The position numbers were made by a program, and so were the translations under genes. Shown here one piece after another: positions 49,018-61,970 of a stretch of DNA of 64,000 nucleotides (position 1 is its first letter; each line of letters opens with the position of its first letter). The notes beneath the pieces are model-generated. The model saw only the letters and a program-made list of their open reading frames with translations, was not told the DNA's origin and made no database searches. The stretch is taken from the NCBI GenBank assembly GCA_027924645.1, contig BSBN01000187.1:17998001-18062000 (forward strand). Reading direction: 5' to 3'. This stretch comes from Cunninghamia lanceolata (taxonomy: Eukaryota; Streptophyta; Pinopsida; Cupressales; Cupressaceae).

Positions 49018-49440
49018 CAGCTAGATAGAAAAGGTGTATGGAAAATGTATTTTGATGGTGCATGCAGTAAAGGAGGGAATGGGGTAGGAGTTGTATTCAT
49101 CTCACCAACAGGCAAAATGTTCAAATATTCATTCTTGTTATCCTTTGAATGCACTAATAATAATGTTGAATATGAGGCATTGTTGTTGGGTTTAAACATT
49201 TCCCTAAGATATGGAATCAAACTAATAACAACATATGGTGATTCTAAATTAGTTGTCTCACAGATCAGGGAAAAATATTCATCAAAGAAGAAGAGATTAA
49301 AGCAATATAGAAATTCTGCGTGGGATACCATTGAACTCTTTGATGCATTCTCTATAGACTAGATAGAAAGGTCCAAAAACATAATGGTTGATTTCTTGGC
49401 AAATGTGGCCTTGAAGAAAGATGATATTACATTATCAGGG
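49018..49440 (+). pseudogene. G extra RNase H (archaeal-type), placed before RT
   Basis: KMYFDGACSKGGNGVGVVF, NNNVEYEALLLGL, TTYGDSKLVVSQI and NIMVDFLANVAL give the four acidic residues D, E, D, D of type I RNase H. Only one TAG (49360) interrupts it. In the Tat elements that I know, an added aRNH follows the gypsy RNase H; here it lies between protease and RT. I recall plant gypsy polyproteins with this arrangement, so it is probably a family trait. Confidence 0.8.
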
Positions 49441-49584
49441 ATAACAAAAGTAGAATTAAAGATGAGGCCAACAATCCCTAATAATATTTATAATTGGCAA
49501 GTATTCAATGATGATGAAGATCTTATAAAATTCCTTCATCATGTGGATCAATATGTATCCTAAGAGATTGATTTCAATGCATTT

Positions 49585-52520
49585 GTGGAAGAGGTAAATG
49601 ACAAGCAAACTCTTTTTGGGCAAGAAGTGGTCCAACTCAAAACAAATAAAATACCCAAAGGTCTTGTAGCCCTAGAAAGAGTGTTTGATGTACAGGATAG
49701 ATATAATCTCAAACCTGCAACAATTGATCTTAAGGATGTTGAAGAGATTAATTTGGGAATAGAGATAGCCCCTAAAAAGGTTTACATTGGAAAAAGGATT
49801 AGTCCAAAAATTAGAGAAATGCTTATAACTTTACTGAGAAAATATAAACATGTGTTTGCTTGGTCCTATGATGATCTAAAGGCATACTGAGAAGACTTAT
49901 TTCAACATGAAATACCACTGAAACCTGATGCCAAATCATTCAGACAAAGGCAAAGACCTATAAATCTAACGCTGGCACCTAAAATGCATGAAGAACTCAT
50001 GAAGCTCAAAGAGGGAGGTATTATTAAACCAATTAGACATTCTTCTTGGGTATCAAATTTGGTACCTGTGAGAAAAAAGAATGGTGATATAAGAATGTGC
50101 ATAGATTTTAGAAATTTGAACATCTCATCACTAAAAGATAACTACCCCCTTCCAAACATGGAGACAATGTTGCAACAAGTGACAGGATGTGAATTGTTGT
50201 CCATGATGGATGGTTTCTCTGGCTACAACCAAGTAAAGGTTAAAGAATATGAACAGTATAAAACTACTTTTACAACACCTTGGGGTACCTATGTCTATGT
50301 GAGAATGCCATTTGGCCTTACAAATGTTGGGGCAACATTTCAAAGCGCCATGGATGTAGCTTTTGCTGACTTGATTAACATAATAATGGTAGTTTACCAG
50401 GATGATCTTACAACATATTCTAAAAAGGCAGAAGACCATTGTCTACACTTAGAAAAAGTTTTCATCAGGGTATTGGAATATCGTATTTCTCTAAATCCAA
50501 AGAAGTGCCTTTTTGCTGTAATAGAAGGAAATTTACTAGGACACATAGTCTCAAAGCATGGTGTGAGAATTGATCCTGAATGGGTAGATGCTATCGATAA
50601 AATTCCTATTCCAAAAAATGTGAAAGCTATTCAATCTTTCTTTGGACAAATAAATTTTGTAAGAAGATTCATATCAAACTTCATAGAAATTGTCAAGCCA
50701 ATCTTAAGAATGTTGAAGAAGGGTGCAAAGGTGGATTGGACCAAAGAGGCCATTGAAACATTTATGTCCATTAAGAAAGCTATTAAAGAAGCTCCTGTAT
50801 TAAAATCCCTAGACTTTGACAAGCCATTCCAAATTTTTTCTTTTGCATCTTTTCATACAGTGGCAGTTGTATTGTTACAAAAGAATAATGAAGGATATGA
50901 ACAACCCATATCATTTTTTAGTAAATCACTTTAGGGGGCAGAATTGAAGTATGACATTACCGAGAAACAAGCCTATGCCCTAGTAAAAGTAGTGAAGGCA
51001 TTCATGCCATATTTGGTTGGAGCCCATGTGATAGCTTATGTACCAAATGCTACAGTAAAGGATGTCTTTACACAAAATGAACTCATAGGACGACGATGTA
51101 GATGGATCAATAGAATTCAAGAATTTAGCATTGACATCCAAATCACTAGGCTTGTTAGAGGTCAAGGTTTGGCCAAATTGATGGCTAAATCAAATATGGA
51201 GGTCGCACAAGTTTGCAACATAAGAGAAGAAAATAACATTATAGCAAGTATTAAGCATACACCTTGGTACACCAATGTAATGTATTATCTTAAGAACATG
51301 AAATGTCCTCAAAGCCTAAATGACAATCAAAGAAGAACTTTAAAACTTGTTGCATCAAAATATGTCTTCATGGATGGAGATTTATACTAGAAAAATAGAG
51401 ATGGTATTTTACTTTTATGCCTGGATAAAACACAAGCCGAGAAGATGTTACAAGAAATGCATTAAGGTGTGTGTGGAGGGCACTTCTCAGCAAAGACTAC
51501 TGCCCATAAGATAATGAGAGCAAGATACTACTAGCATGAAGTCTTTAAGGATGCCCACAGATATGTGAGAAAATGTGAAGATTGTTAAATGTTCTCTAGC
51601 AAATTAAACTACCAAGGAGCCTTACCATTAAGACCAATGCAAGTTGAAGCTCCATTTCATCAATGGGGAATTGACTTTGTAGGGGAGATTGCAGAAAGAT
51701 CCAGTAGTGGGTACAAATAGATCCTGGTAGCTACAGATTATTTTACAAAGTGGATAGAAGCAATTCCAACCAGACAAGCCACTAGTAAAGTGGTGGTTAA
51801 TTTTCTATTAGAAAACATCATCACTAGGTTTGGAGTTCTGGTGAAACTCATTACAAACAATGGCATGTGCTTCAGATAAGAAGAATTCAAAACATTCTAT
51901 GAATCCTATGGCATAAAAATTTCATATGCTTCCCCATATCATCCTCAAGCCAATGGACTGATAGAGTCAAGCAACAAAAGCATCCTAAAAATAATTAAAA
52001 GAATGTTAGAAAATAACAAGGCATGGGATTCAAAACTAAAATTGGCTTTGTGGGCAGATAAGGTGACTATAAAGAAGAGCACAGGAAAATCCCCATTTGA
52101 ATTAGTATACAGTGCACAAGCCAGGCTTCCTATACATAATCTCTTGCCAGTTTATAAATTTATTCTTAAAGAAGATATAGATGTTCCTGAACCTATGGAA
52201 GAGAGAATGGAACAATTGGCTAAACTGGATGAAATAAGGGCCCAAGATTAGGAACAAAATGAAAAAATGCAGTTATAGATGAAATACTTATTTGATAAAA
52301 GGACTAAGGAAAGGAAATTCAAGGTGGATGACATGGTTCTAATGTGGAATGCTAGAGGACAGGACAAAGGAAAACATGGTAAGTTGGAGGCATTATGGAT
52401 GGGCCCATTTATCATCATTGGTAAATGTGGTGAAGATTCTTATTACTTACAGAATATGAGTGGTGAAGTACAGGAGTTGCCAGTGCATGGAGAATTCTTG
52501 AAACTTCTTCTCTTAAAATT
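49585..52520 (+). pseudogene. G reverse transcriptase, degenerate RNase H and integrase
   Basis: The linker and RT span 49585-50500: VSNLVPVRKKNGDIRMCIDF, SMMDGFSGYNQ, MPFGLTNVGATFQ and catalytic VYQDD (50393-50407). The gypsy RNase H/connection region (50690-51240) has FSFASFHTVA where D-A-S is usual, and AYVPNATVKD where TDH is usual, so its catalytic residues are lost. The integrase zinc region H-H-C-C is at 51465-51590 and the core at 51640-52010 (WGIDFVGEI, LITNNGMCF, NGLIESSNK). The second D of D-D-E is Asn. A C-terminal part (52279-52510) ends VHGEFLKLL. Numerous in-frame stops are present. Confidence 0.88.
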
Positions 52521-52654
52521 TTTCTTTTTTCCATGCACAGTAGGTTAGGATTTCCATTTTCCACCCTCCCCAACACCATTGGTCTGCGTGCCAGAGAATA
52601 TTTTCTGAATTCTTGCAATGACCTCATGGCCATTCATCCCCAAGGAAGAGCCAT

Positions 52655-55229
52655 TGTTGGAACTATAAAATTTTGGTAAAATGTCCTAGATGTGTCAAAC
52701 TTAATATTGCATGTGTTTCATGGTAAGTGGGTGTAATAATTGGAATCAATGTCAAAATTTAGGTAGGGTTGCCTTTTGAACAATTTGAAAATTCTAGGTA
52801 TTTCGAGAGTTATGCCAATATTGTTGAAAAGTCAATGCGTGGTGGTTTTGGTCAAATTGTATCTCATATACATTGTCTTTTGTATGTGTTTTAGATGTAG
52901 TATGCTTGTGGTTTGTTAGGTTATGTTATGCATTTGGTTTAAGTCCTGTGTGGGGTTCATATCTCAAGTATTCCAAAATACATACTAATACAAATTTGGA
53001 CCTGATAGCTATTTATGCTGGGTTTTATAATGTTTGAAATCTGCATTTGTATTTGTATGTCATAATGTATGTATTACATATGCAAATTCAAATATACATT
53101 GGCGGATGTCAACAGGAATTCAAAAGTAGCATATAAGGTCTTGGTCACCTCATGTGCATAGTTAATACATTGTGAGTATTAAATGTTCTTATACATATGC
53201 ATAGGCGGACCCAAAAAGAAAATCCATTTGAGTTCCGAAAACGGGAGTGAAGGGTTATCTTTATATGTATAAATGTTTATATCTAAAATGCAGATACAAG
53301 TCCAGACCCGACTAGAGAGTTAAATTTTGAGAACTTTATGTGTAGTCTGTAGTTGTATATTATGATGCATGTATTCAATATGCAAAGAAGAGAAGGTGCA
53401 ATGGCGGACCTAAACTAATGATTAAAATGGTGAAATAAAGAGATATGCATAGCGAAAAGTGAAAAGTTAACATTGTGGCTACATGTTTAAAATTGCATGT
53501 ATACGATATGCAAAAAGGTAATATAGATGGAAATGTATACAAAGGCAGTTCCAAAGGTAATTTCAATCTAGTTCATAAACCTAATGGAGTCCGCATGTGT
53601 ATGTTTTTGCGATTGCATAAGATATACAAAAGACATATAAAAGGAAATCTGCAAAACAAAAGATAATAAATTAGAAGTGCATAAAGGTTTGTCGTGCATG
53701 GTTTTGAGATACAAAAGGTAAACTTAACATCAAAAAGGCACTAAGTCAAAATGTCTGAAGTGAAGTCATCACTTTTATTTTATGTATTAGTGAAAAGTGC
53801 ATGCATATATATATACAAATGAAAAAGTGTAAAAGATTAGCATGCATCGAGCAATAAAACAAAGGAAAAATCAAAGTGCATATTCTGTCATAGCATTTAA
53901 TGCATATCTACCGCAGGGGATACCAAATTCCAAAAGGAATAAAAGAATCATTTTCAATACGTTAACTTCACAATTGCATACGAAATTCAATTGCATAGAG
54001 TATCCAACGAGCAAGAACCAGAGAACCATGAAAGGGTCAGGTAAATTGGAAATGAAATTTTGTTGATATTTTGTGATGTAAAAATTGAAAAGGATGTATT
54101 TCTTTAGCAATAAGGATGGGCAAAACATATTTGATAGATACTGCAACATTGGAGAGGAGGACCTCGCTAGGCCAATGGTCATGGGTGCTCTATAATGATT
54201 AACCGATTCAGATCTTGGTCAAATGCTTATGCTTATATTATCTATTCCTTAATTATGTTTTAGTTATGTTAAAAGGTGTAATTCATGAACAGTCATGTTG
54301 TTTCGGCATGAAGCTTGTTTGCTTCCCATATATATGAGGGAAACCAAGGCCTATGTTTATCATCATCATTCATAGAACAATTATTATACACTATAATATT
54401 ACTTTCAATAATATTTTCAGAAGAAAAATATAGAACTTTTATGATATTTTAATAATATAATGGGCAAGATGGTTTAAATCTGTGGATATATCTGTGGTGT
54501 TCTACTATTCTATTGATATTCAATCTTATGAGTTGTTTGACTGTCTCCACATTGAATTTTTCTAGTTATTTAAATCAATTAGATTTATCAAGGCACATTT
54601 GCTATCTCTGTGTGGTATGCTTGACTGGTTTCTACATGAAGTTGATTTAAGTCCATCTAAGTGATTCATATTTATTGGTCTTTGCCCTGAGTTAAAATCC
54701 TCTAAATAAATCATCTTATTTGGTTTCCTTCATAGTAGAATTAAATTCCTTCTAAACAACCACAGTAACTTGGAGAAATATCAATTGGATTTTAAAGAAG
54801 AGTCTAATAACCAACAATCCTGCATGTTTACACAAAGTGTGAACATTCAAAAAGTACTAGGTAGTTAGAGTTAAGCCAAATAAGATAAATCTGCAAATCA
54901 TACAAATCTTGACCCCATTAACCAAATAGAATTAGGCACTGGTCATTACAAAATAACATGTCAAAACCTTATTCACATTTTCAAACTTTAAATATTAGCA
55001 TTAGGAATAAATTTCAGCCTTACATCCATATCAAACTTACATGCCACTGTGAGTAGATCACTAAGGTCATACAAATCTGCATTAACTATTGAGGTACACC
55101 TGCCTAGGTCTGGCAGAACCCAAAGAGAAGGGGGCTTTCAATCATATCAGCCTTGTTTCATTAGCCAAAAGTGTTAAGAGAGCTTGGCAACCTCTTAGGG
55201 GTTGAAACCCGCATTTTTGAGACCTAACA
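52655..55229 (+). repeat. Right LTR of G
   Basis: 2575 bp from TGTTGGAACT to CCTAACA. It is uninterrupted and gives the original sequence at the T insertion site (TTAGAGTTAAGCCAAATAAG near 54870). It differs from the left copy at many sites, mostly transitions plus a few indels, so the insertion is not recent. Confidence 0.95.
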
Positions 55230-55234
55230 CTACC
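55230..55234. repeat. Target-site duplication CTACC, right of gypsy G
   Basis: Follows the terminal CCTAACA of the right LTR and matches 35700-35704. Confidence 0.92.
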
Positions 55235-56529
55235 TACACAAAAAATGTGATAGTAAGATTGGTAGAAAATTTTAAATTATAAAAAGAAAAAAATGAGAAT
55301 AAATATAAATGTGAACCAAAAGTACTTAAAATAACCTTTTACAAGTGAGTGTTAAAATTGAAATAAGGTAAGAAAGAGCAAACCAGTGGGCCTTCAAATG
55401 GAGATTCTTGTTGAAGTATGATTATGGTTTAGACAAAAATCTTGTGAGCTAGAAAAATGAATAAAACTACTTGGGGGCTTGCTAAGGTGGTCAAACCCCT
55501 AAGTTAGTTATCCAACTTAATGATAGTCCAAAGAGAGTGTGTGTGCTTAGGTTTGTACTATGGTAATAATTTAGAAATATTGTGCAACTATGCTAGATTC
55601 TATGTACTATGCTAAATGCCAACGAAAATAAAGGAAATGAGTAATCCGAACACTTGTGCCAAAATTTTGAAAAGAATGTGATATGTAAATTTGTGAATTT
55701 ATGAAAGAGATTTTATGTTAAATTTGATAAGATGGAAGAATGCAACAAAAGTGAAAAGATTTCCTTGAGTCAACAGAGGACTACAAACATAGCCTTTCAA
55801 TATATTTTACAAATTAATAAAAAAAAGTCACCACAAGAGACTCAAAACCTTCCCAAATCATGCTTGACCCAAGAGGATGGAAATCTTAGGGAAGAGTTCA
55901 AAAAGAGAGGAAAGGGACAAATTGAGGAGCTCAAGCAAGGAACTTCAACTCCACTTACTTCTCTCAAGAAGAATAAGAAGACGATGATGATTTTGGAATT
56001 TATAAAATGTAAATTATATAATTCTTATAAATAATAAGTAGTCAACAATAAAAATCTAAGAGTGATTAAGAAAGAGATTCTTTCATGGATTTTAACGAAG
56101 AACCTACAAATAATTAGTTTTTAGCAATAAAAATTAAAATAAAATTTTGAAAGAGCTTTTACTAAAGAAACCCAAAATAAATTTTCCTCGATTCTTCTCC
56201 AAGAGAAAAAATAAGGGAAATGACTATATAGAGCTCCAAAACTATAGATGTGGTAGTTGTGTGACATTAACTTCATACTTCTTGATGAATGAATAATATT
56301 TTCATGTCAAATTCCTAATCAACATAACCATAGTTAGTGATTTCAAAGATTTAAAATTACCTCTACATGTAAGTATTAGACAACAAATAGTTGTGTCTTC
56401 ACAGTAGAAGTGTAATGGAAAATGAGTGAGCAAGGTGTGAATGAAACACAAAATCCACATGAAGGCTCAAATACTTAGCACTGACATAAATAATTAACAT
56501 TAGTCTATCAATATGTAACATTGTACCTT
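55235..56529. other. Unrecognised intergenic DNA right of gypsy G
   Basis: A/T-rich DNA, the other half of the G target region. A 100-codon Lys/Gln-rich stretch (55732-56034) has no recognised family. No RNA genes or repeats were seen. Confidence 0.35.
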
Positions 56530-56563
56530 GGAAAAAATGGCAAGTGGTGGGAAAGGTGAATAG

Positions 56564-57580
56564 GTGGGAAAGGTGTTTTTGAATAATGGCAATGGCAGAA
56601 GTGGAGGGAAGGTGGTAGCAGGTGTAGGCACAAAGTCGGTCTCTGGTGGTCTTGCTGATGGCAGTCTAACTGTTAGTGACAATTTAGCGAAAGGAGAAGG
56701 TTCCGAAGAGGGCCCAACTGATGATGTTTCCTCTGGTGCTTTTGGGAGTCATCCGGCCTCCTTGGAAGCTGAGATTAGACCTCCAGACCCTAGTGGCTCT
56801 TTGGGAGTGGACTCTCCCGAGGATCCTAAGGAGGATAATCCCAAGAAGGCCATTCCTAAGGTGGACTTCTCTAATTCGTGGAAATCACTTTTGGGTCACG
56901 TCCTAAAGGGAAAAGTTCAGCTCTGCCTCTTGTATGCTCCTCTGAGCTAGGTTTAGGTAAGTTTTCTTTATCAGTTCCTGATAGTGTGGTGGAAAATGAC
57001 ATTTCTTGTATGGATCTATCATTGGTGGGTAAATTTTTAGGTCCCAGACCTAATATTGAAATTGTGAGATCTTGGACCTGCTGGAAATGGGCCCTGAAAG
57101 GGCAAGTAGACATAGCAGCATTTCAGAAGGGGTTCTTCTCCTTTTCTTTCTCTTGTGAAGAAGATCTGCTTTACACCCTGGCTAGTGGACCGTGGGTCAT
57201 TGGGAACTCTACACTAGCTTTGCGAATATGGGAACCTAGTTTTGATGCTATGAAAACTACCTTTAACATTGCCCCTATTTGGGTTAGATTTCCAAGTTTG
57301 CTTCTAGAATTTTTGAATGAAGAAGTCTTTAAGGGCCTGGCTAGTGCTTTTAGTAGTCTACTAATAGTTGATCTAGTTACTGTCTCAAGGAAGAGGCTAG
57401 TTTACGCTAGGGTCTGTGTGTTGATGAACCAAACTACGGATTTGCCTTCTTCCATCAAGATCAACTCTAAACTTGCTATCTAAGAGTAGGCTATTGAGTT
57501 TGAATCAATTCCTTTTGTGTGTTTTCTCTGCAAAAAGATAGGCCACTAGGCGAAGAACTGCCCCTTTAAGAAAGGTAGAC
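56564..57580 (+). pseudogene. L2 ORF1 (DUF4283, CCHC knuckle)
   Basis: A Gly/Ser-rich N-terminus (56564-56880) leads by a frame change near 56885 into 56878-57483. That part contains WTCWKWALKGQVDIAAFQKG, ASGPWVIGNSTLALRIWEPS and IAPIWVRFPSLLLEFLNEEV, the DUF4283 pattern of plant LINE ORF1 RNA-binding proteins. After one TAA (57481), CFLCKKIGH-stop-AKNC (about 57520-57565) is a CCHC knuckle with a TAG in it. Confidence 0.85.
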
Positions 57581-58167
57581 CTAACCAAAATGTTTGGAAA
57601 GAGAAGCAAGAAAATGAGAAGGGGGAAACCCATTTCTAGAAAGAGCAAGTTCTTCGAAGGGACCTCTAGCTGAAGTTGTTGAACTGGTGACTATCCCGTT
57701 CGTCCCCAGGATCGAAGAACCTTGAGTTCTAGAGCAAGGTTCTCCGAAGAGTGCCATAAGCATCTCTATTATTGAAGAACCTTGACGTGTGGATTTGGTC
57801 TTTGCACCAGATTCCTCGGAGGGTGCTCAGTTCAGTGATAATAATGTCATCCCCCTTACTCCTAAGGATGAATATCAGGCCCCCTACTCTTCCAAGCAAC
57901 TAGTGGAGTTTTTCGAGGATAGTTCGATGGAAGAAATACCCTTTGTGAAGGTTAAGGGTAGAAAGAAGAGAAAAGGAGCTACCCGACCCCTTACTAGTGT
58001 AGCAACCAAGAGCTCTTCCAAGGCAAATATTGGAATGGAGAAGGGAAGGCTAGGGAGACCTTCAGCAAGTGCTATTAGAGAAAGAGATAGCAAGAAGGAG
58101 ATAGCAGGAGGGATGCAAAAAAACCTCATGGACCTGTGCTCTAAGAGCACAAACTTAGGTTTATCTT

Positions 58168-61100
58168 GAAGATCCTCTCTTGGAATATCAGGGGGTTAAA
58201 TAATAGTCATAAGCATGACCTCCTATCTAGCCTAATTTGGGATCTCAAGCTGGATATTTTGCTTAGTTAAGAAACCACAATGGAAACTAAGAAATTGGAC
58301 CTTGTCAAAAATAGATTTTTTGCTGATTGTGGCCTTCATGGTAGTAACTCAGAGGGAGCCTCTGGAGGGTTTGCCACCCTATGGAATCCTAAAAGTGTCA
58401 CTAGTTACCCGGTTCTGGCTGACTCTAACTAGGTCATTACAAAGTTTGTTCATAAAAAAGATGATATGGCCTAGGGTTGTCTCTAATATCTATGCCCCTA
58501 ATAATAAGAATGCCAGAAAGAAACTTTGGTAAAGACTTGGTGTTTTTAGAAGAAGGAACCCTGACTCTAAATGGATCGTCATGGGAGACTTTAACTCTGC
58601 ACTCAAAGATGATGAGAAAAAAGGTGGATCTCCGGTGCCTCTGGACTCCAGAATGGATCTGATGGACTTTGTAAATGATAAAGCCCTGTTAGATTTGGAC
58701 CTCAAGGGAGCCAAGTTCACTTGGTCTAATCAAAGGATTGGGAAAAATCTCATTCAAGTTAGATTGGATAGAGCCCTCATATCCTGTAACTGGCTTGATT
58801 CCTACTCCTGTGATTTATCTTCGCTCACTAGGCTTGGATCTGATCACTTCCCGATTGTTCTATTTGCTGATAAAAGAGGTAAGCAAAAGAAATTCCCCTT
58901 CAGATTTGAAAAAATGTGGTTGCATCACCTGGAGTTAAAGGAAAAGATTAGAGAATGGTGGAATATAGAAGTGGAAGGCACAACTATGTACAGGTTGGCG
59001 AAGAAACTACAAAATGTTAAAAGTAATGTGTAGAAATGAAACATATCTTCCTTTGGTCAAATCTTCAAGGAGAAGGAGACTGTGAAAAGTGAGTTGAACA
59101 GGATTTAGAGAGAAATCTAAAATGATGGTATGACTCTTGAAACCAGGGAGGTAGAGATTGACCTCCTTAATTCCCTCCATGAGATTGTTTTGAAGGAGGA
59201 AGAATTTTGGAAACAAAGATCTAGAGCTATCTCGTTGAAAAGTGGAGCTCGTAATACTAAATTTTTCCACTTAACTACTATGAAGAATAGAGCAGCTAGC
59301 AGAATCAAGAATATCTCCTCAAAGGGCAAGGTAATCTTGGATGAAGTGGAAATTCAAAAGGAAGCTAAGTTATTCTTTTCCTCTCTTCTAAATACTGATG
59401 GGCCTTTGGATCTTAACATGGAAAACACTTGGCTTTAGGTTATTCCTGAGGTGGTGAATGACATCAACAACAAGATGATGACCAAAATCCCCTCTAAGGA
59501 TGAGATCAAGGGGGCTGTCTTCTCCTTTGAAGGTAAAAAGGTGCCTGGACCTGATTTCTTCCTCCATTTCTTCTTCCAAACCTTTTTGGAGATTGTTGCC
59601 AAAGACACTTGCAATGCAACTAAAGAATTTTTTGGTAGTAAGAGGCTGCTTAAAGAACTCAACTCCACTTTCCTTGTGCTTATCTCTAAGAGGGCTAGAG
59701 CCAACTCCTTTGCTGACTTTCAACCCATCAGTCTGTGGAATTTGATTTTCAAGATCATCTCTAAATTTTTGGCCTGCAGACTCCAAGTCCTTCTCCCACA
59801 TCTGATTTCAGTGCAGTAGAGTGGGTTTATTCCAGGAAGGCAAATCCTTGATTCTATCATTTCGGTCCAAGAGAACATTCACTCCCTGGGGTTGAATAAG
59901 AAAGAGGGCTTCCTTCTTAAGCTTGATCTCATGAAAGCGTATGATAGAGTTGACTGGAATTTTCTTACCAGTGTTCTAAGAAAGTTTGGTTTCAATGAAA
60001 AATCTCTTCAGCTTCTTCGGAAACTTTTCCTGGCTCCTAAATTCTTGGTCCTCGTCAACGGATCTCCGTCAGGCTTTATTGTTAGATCTAAAGGATTGAG
60101 ACAAGGAGATCCTATCTCACCTTTCTTGTTTGTCATCATGGTGGAAGTCTTGGGAAGAAACATCTAGAAAGAGGTTCTTCAAGGGAGCTTCAAAGGTCTT
60201 TGTCCTTCCTAACTTGGAACTTCCTGTTCTCATCAACAATTTGTCGATGATACTATAATTATGGGTGAATCTTCTATCAAGGAAGCTCGCATGGTCAGAA
60301 GTATTCTATTGAATTATGAAGTGGCCTCAGGTTAGAAAATTAGTTTGCCTAAGAGCTCGGTCTTCTTCTTCAATACCCCAGAACCCAAGTAGCTTAAAAT
60401 TGCTCGTATTTTGCAATGCAAAGTGGAATCCCTTCCTTCAATTTATCTTGGGTTACCTCTTTATGAGAAAAGAATCCCAGACTCTTTCTGGTAGAGCTTG
60501 GTTGACATATTTCACTCCAAATTAGCGGGCTAGAATGGAGCTACCCTTAGCTAGGCAGGAAAAATTTAGCTAATCAAAGCTCTCCAAAATCTCCCAGTCT
60601 ACTCTATGTCCCTTTTTAAAGTTCTAGCCAAAATCAGAGAAAGAATTGAGCAAATCCAAAAAAGATTTCTCTGGTCTAGGATAGAAGAGAAGAAGAGAAT
60701 CCCATTGGTGGCGTGGGATACAGTCTGCAAGCCTAAAAGCTCTGGAGGTCTTGGTCTAAGAAAACTTAAGGATTTCAACTTTGCTCTCTTGGCAGCCAAT
60801 GCTTGGCACATCTTGTTGGAAAAGAAAGAATGGATGGAAATAATGAACAATAAATATCTGAGGGGATTCAATAATTTCAAAGAATTGCTGGATAGTCCTA
60901 CTTTGCCTGAAGGTTTTGAAATATGGAAAAATATATCATAGTCTAGGGAAATTATCAGAAAAGGTTCTTTATGGCGGGTTGGGGATGGCAACAAAGTGGA
61001 CTTTTGGAAGGATCGGTGTTTGGGGACTCCCCTCTCGGCAAGTAAGATTGGGTGAGCCCTTTTGAAGGTATTTTCACTACCACTTGTGGCTCAAAGATTA

Positions 61101-61970
61101 GGGATTACATTTCTAAAGGTAGATGGAAGAACTTCTCTACTAACACGTGCATGATTGACTTCCAAAACATGTTGAATGTTTTTCATATTCCCCTTTCTAG
61201 AAAAGAAGACCAACTCACTTGGCAGGCCACCTCTTCAGGGAAATACTCAGTGGCATCGGGATTCAAAGAACTTATTCCTTCTATGGAAGACCCTCCCTTT
61301 TGGGCTAGATTGTGGGATGATAAAATTATTCCTAAGATCAATATTTTCTTCTAGTTGCTGGCTCAAGACAGGGTGCTTACGTGTGATAACCTTTGTAAAA
61401 GGGGCTTCTCACTTGTTAACAGATGCCGCTTATGTCTAAATAATTATGAAGATTCCTTCCACTTGGTCCTCTCCTACCCCTTTTCTCTTGAGCTCTGGAA
61501 CATGCTTCTTTCCTTATGGAATATCAGCTGGGCCTTCCCCAACTCCACTAAGGATCTGGCCTCTTAATGGTTGTGCCCTGTCTCTAACCCTTCCCTTAAA
61601 TTCCTCTAGTCCCTTTGCATCCCTCATATTGCTTGGGGCCTTTAGAAGGAAAGGAATAATAGAGTCTTCAGAGACACCAGCTTAACCCCTGATAATTTGT
61701 TTTTTAAAGTGGTCAGGAGCATTAAGGAGAATTTCAAATCCAGGATTGAAGAACAACTCTCTCATGATAAAAGAATAGAGGTAACTCAGATTGAGAGCAT
61801 CATTTCCAAAAACTCGGACATCACTAAAGATATATCTATGCCCTTCAAAAAAATGAAACACTCTAGAGGGAAAGTGGTGTGGTATTTGCCCCCGGAAGGG
61901 TGGATCAAAATTAACTTTGATGGGGCGGCAAAAGGTAATCCTGGAGCTGCTGGTAGTGGGGGGGTGATAA
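58168..61970 (+). pseudogene. L2 ORF2 (endonuclease, RT, zinc-binding, RNase H start)
   Basis: The endonuclease begins KILSWNIRGLNNSHKHD at 58168 and continues with IVMGDFNSAL, KFTWSNQRIG, RLDRALIS and GSDHFPIVL (to about 58860). RT spans about 59440-60500: KKVPGPDFF, FQPISLWNLIFKIISK, SGFIPGRQILDSI, KLDLMKAYDRVDWNFL, GLRQGDPISPFLF and QFVDDTIIMGE (near 60237). The zf-RVT-like segment is at 61376-61510 (CDNLCKRGF..RCRLCLNNYEDSFHLVL). RNase H starts at 61895 (WIKINFDGAAKGNPGAAGSG) and is cut at 61970. More than ten stops or frame changes are present. Confidence 0.9.

Larger units (their letters stand above)
35705..55229 (+). mobile_element. Complete Ty3/gypsy element G (Tat-like), with element T nested in its left LTR
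   Basis: Two LTRs of about 2.57 kb, TG...CA ends, a 5-bp duplication, a primer-binding site, and an internal region (45793-52654) with Gag, protease, an extra RNase H, RT, the degenerate gypsy RNase H and integrase, in that order. Without T (37913-45435 plus one duplication) G is about 12 kb. No chromodomain is seen at the integrase end. The extra archaeal-type RNase H points to the Tat side of plant gypsy elements. Confidence 0.93.
56530..61970 (+). mobile_element. LINE L2, nearly complete, cut by copia C3
   Basis: In order on the plus strand: ORF1 with DUF4283 and CCHC, then ORF2 with an APE-type endonuclease, RT, zf-RVT and the start of a C-terminal RNase H. At 61970 the RNase H stops and a copia LTR begins. 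The 3' end of L2 would lie beyond the window. The 5' end is approximate. Confidence 0.9.
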
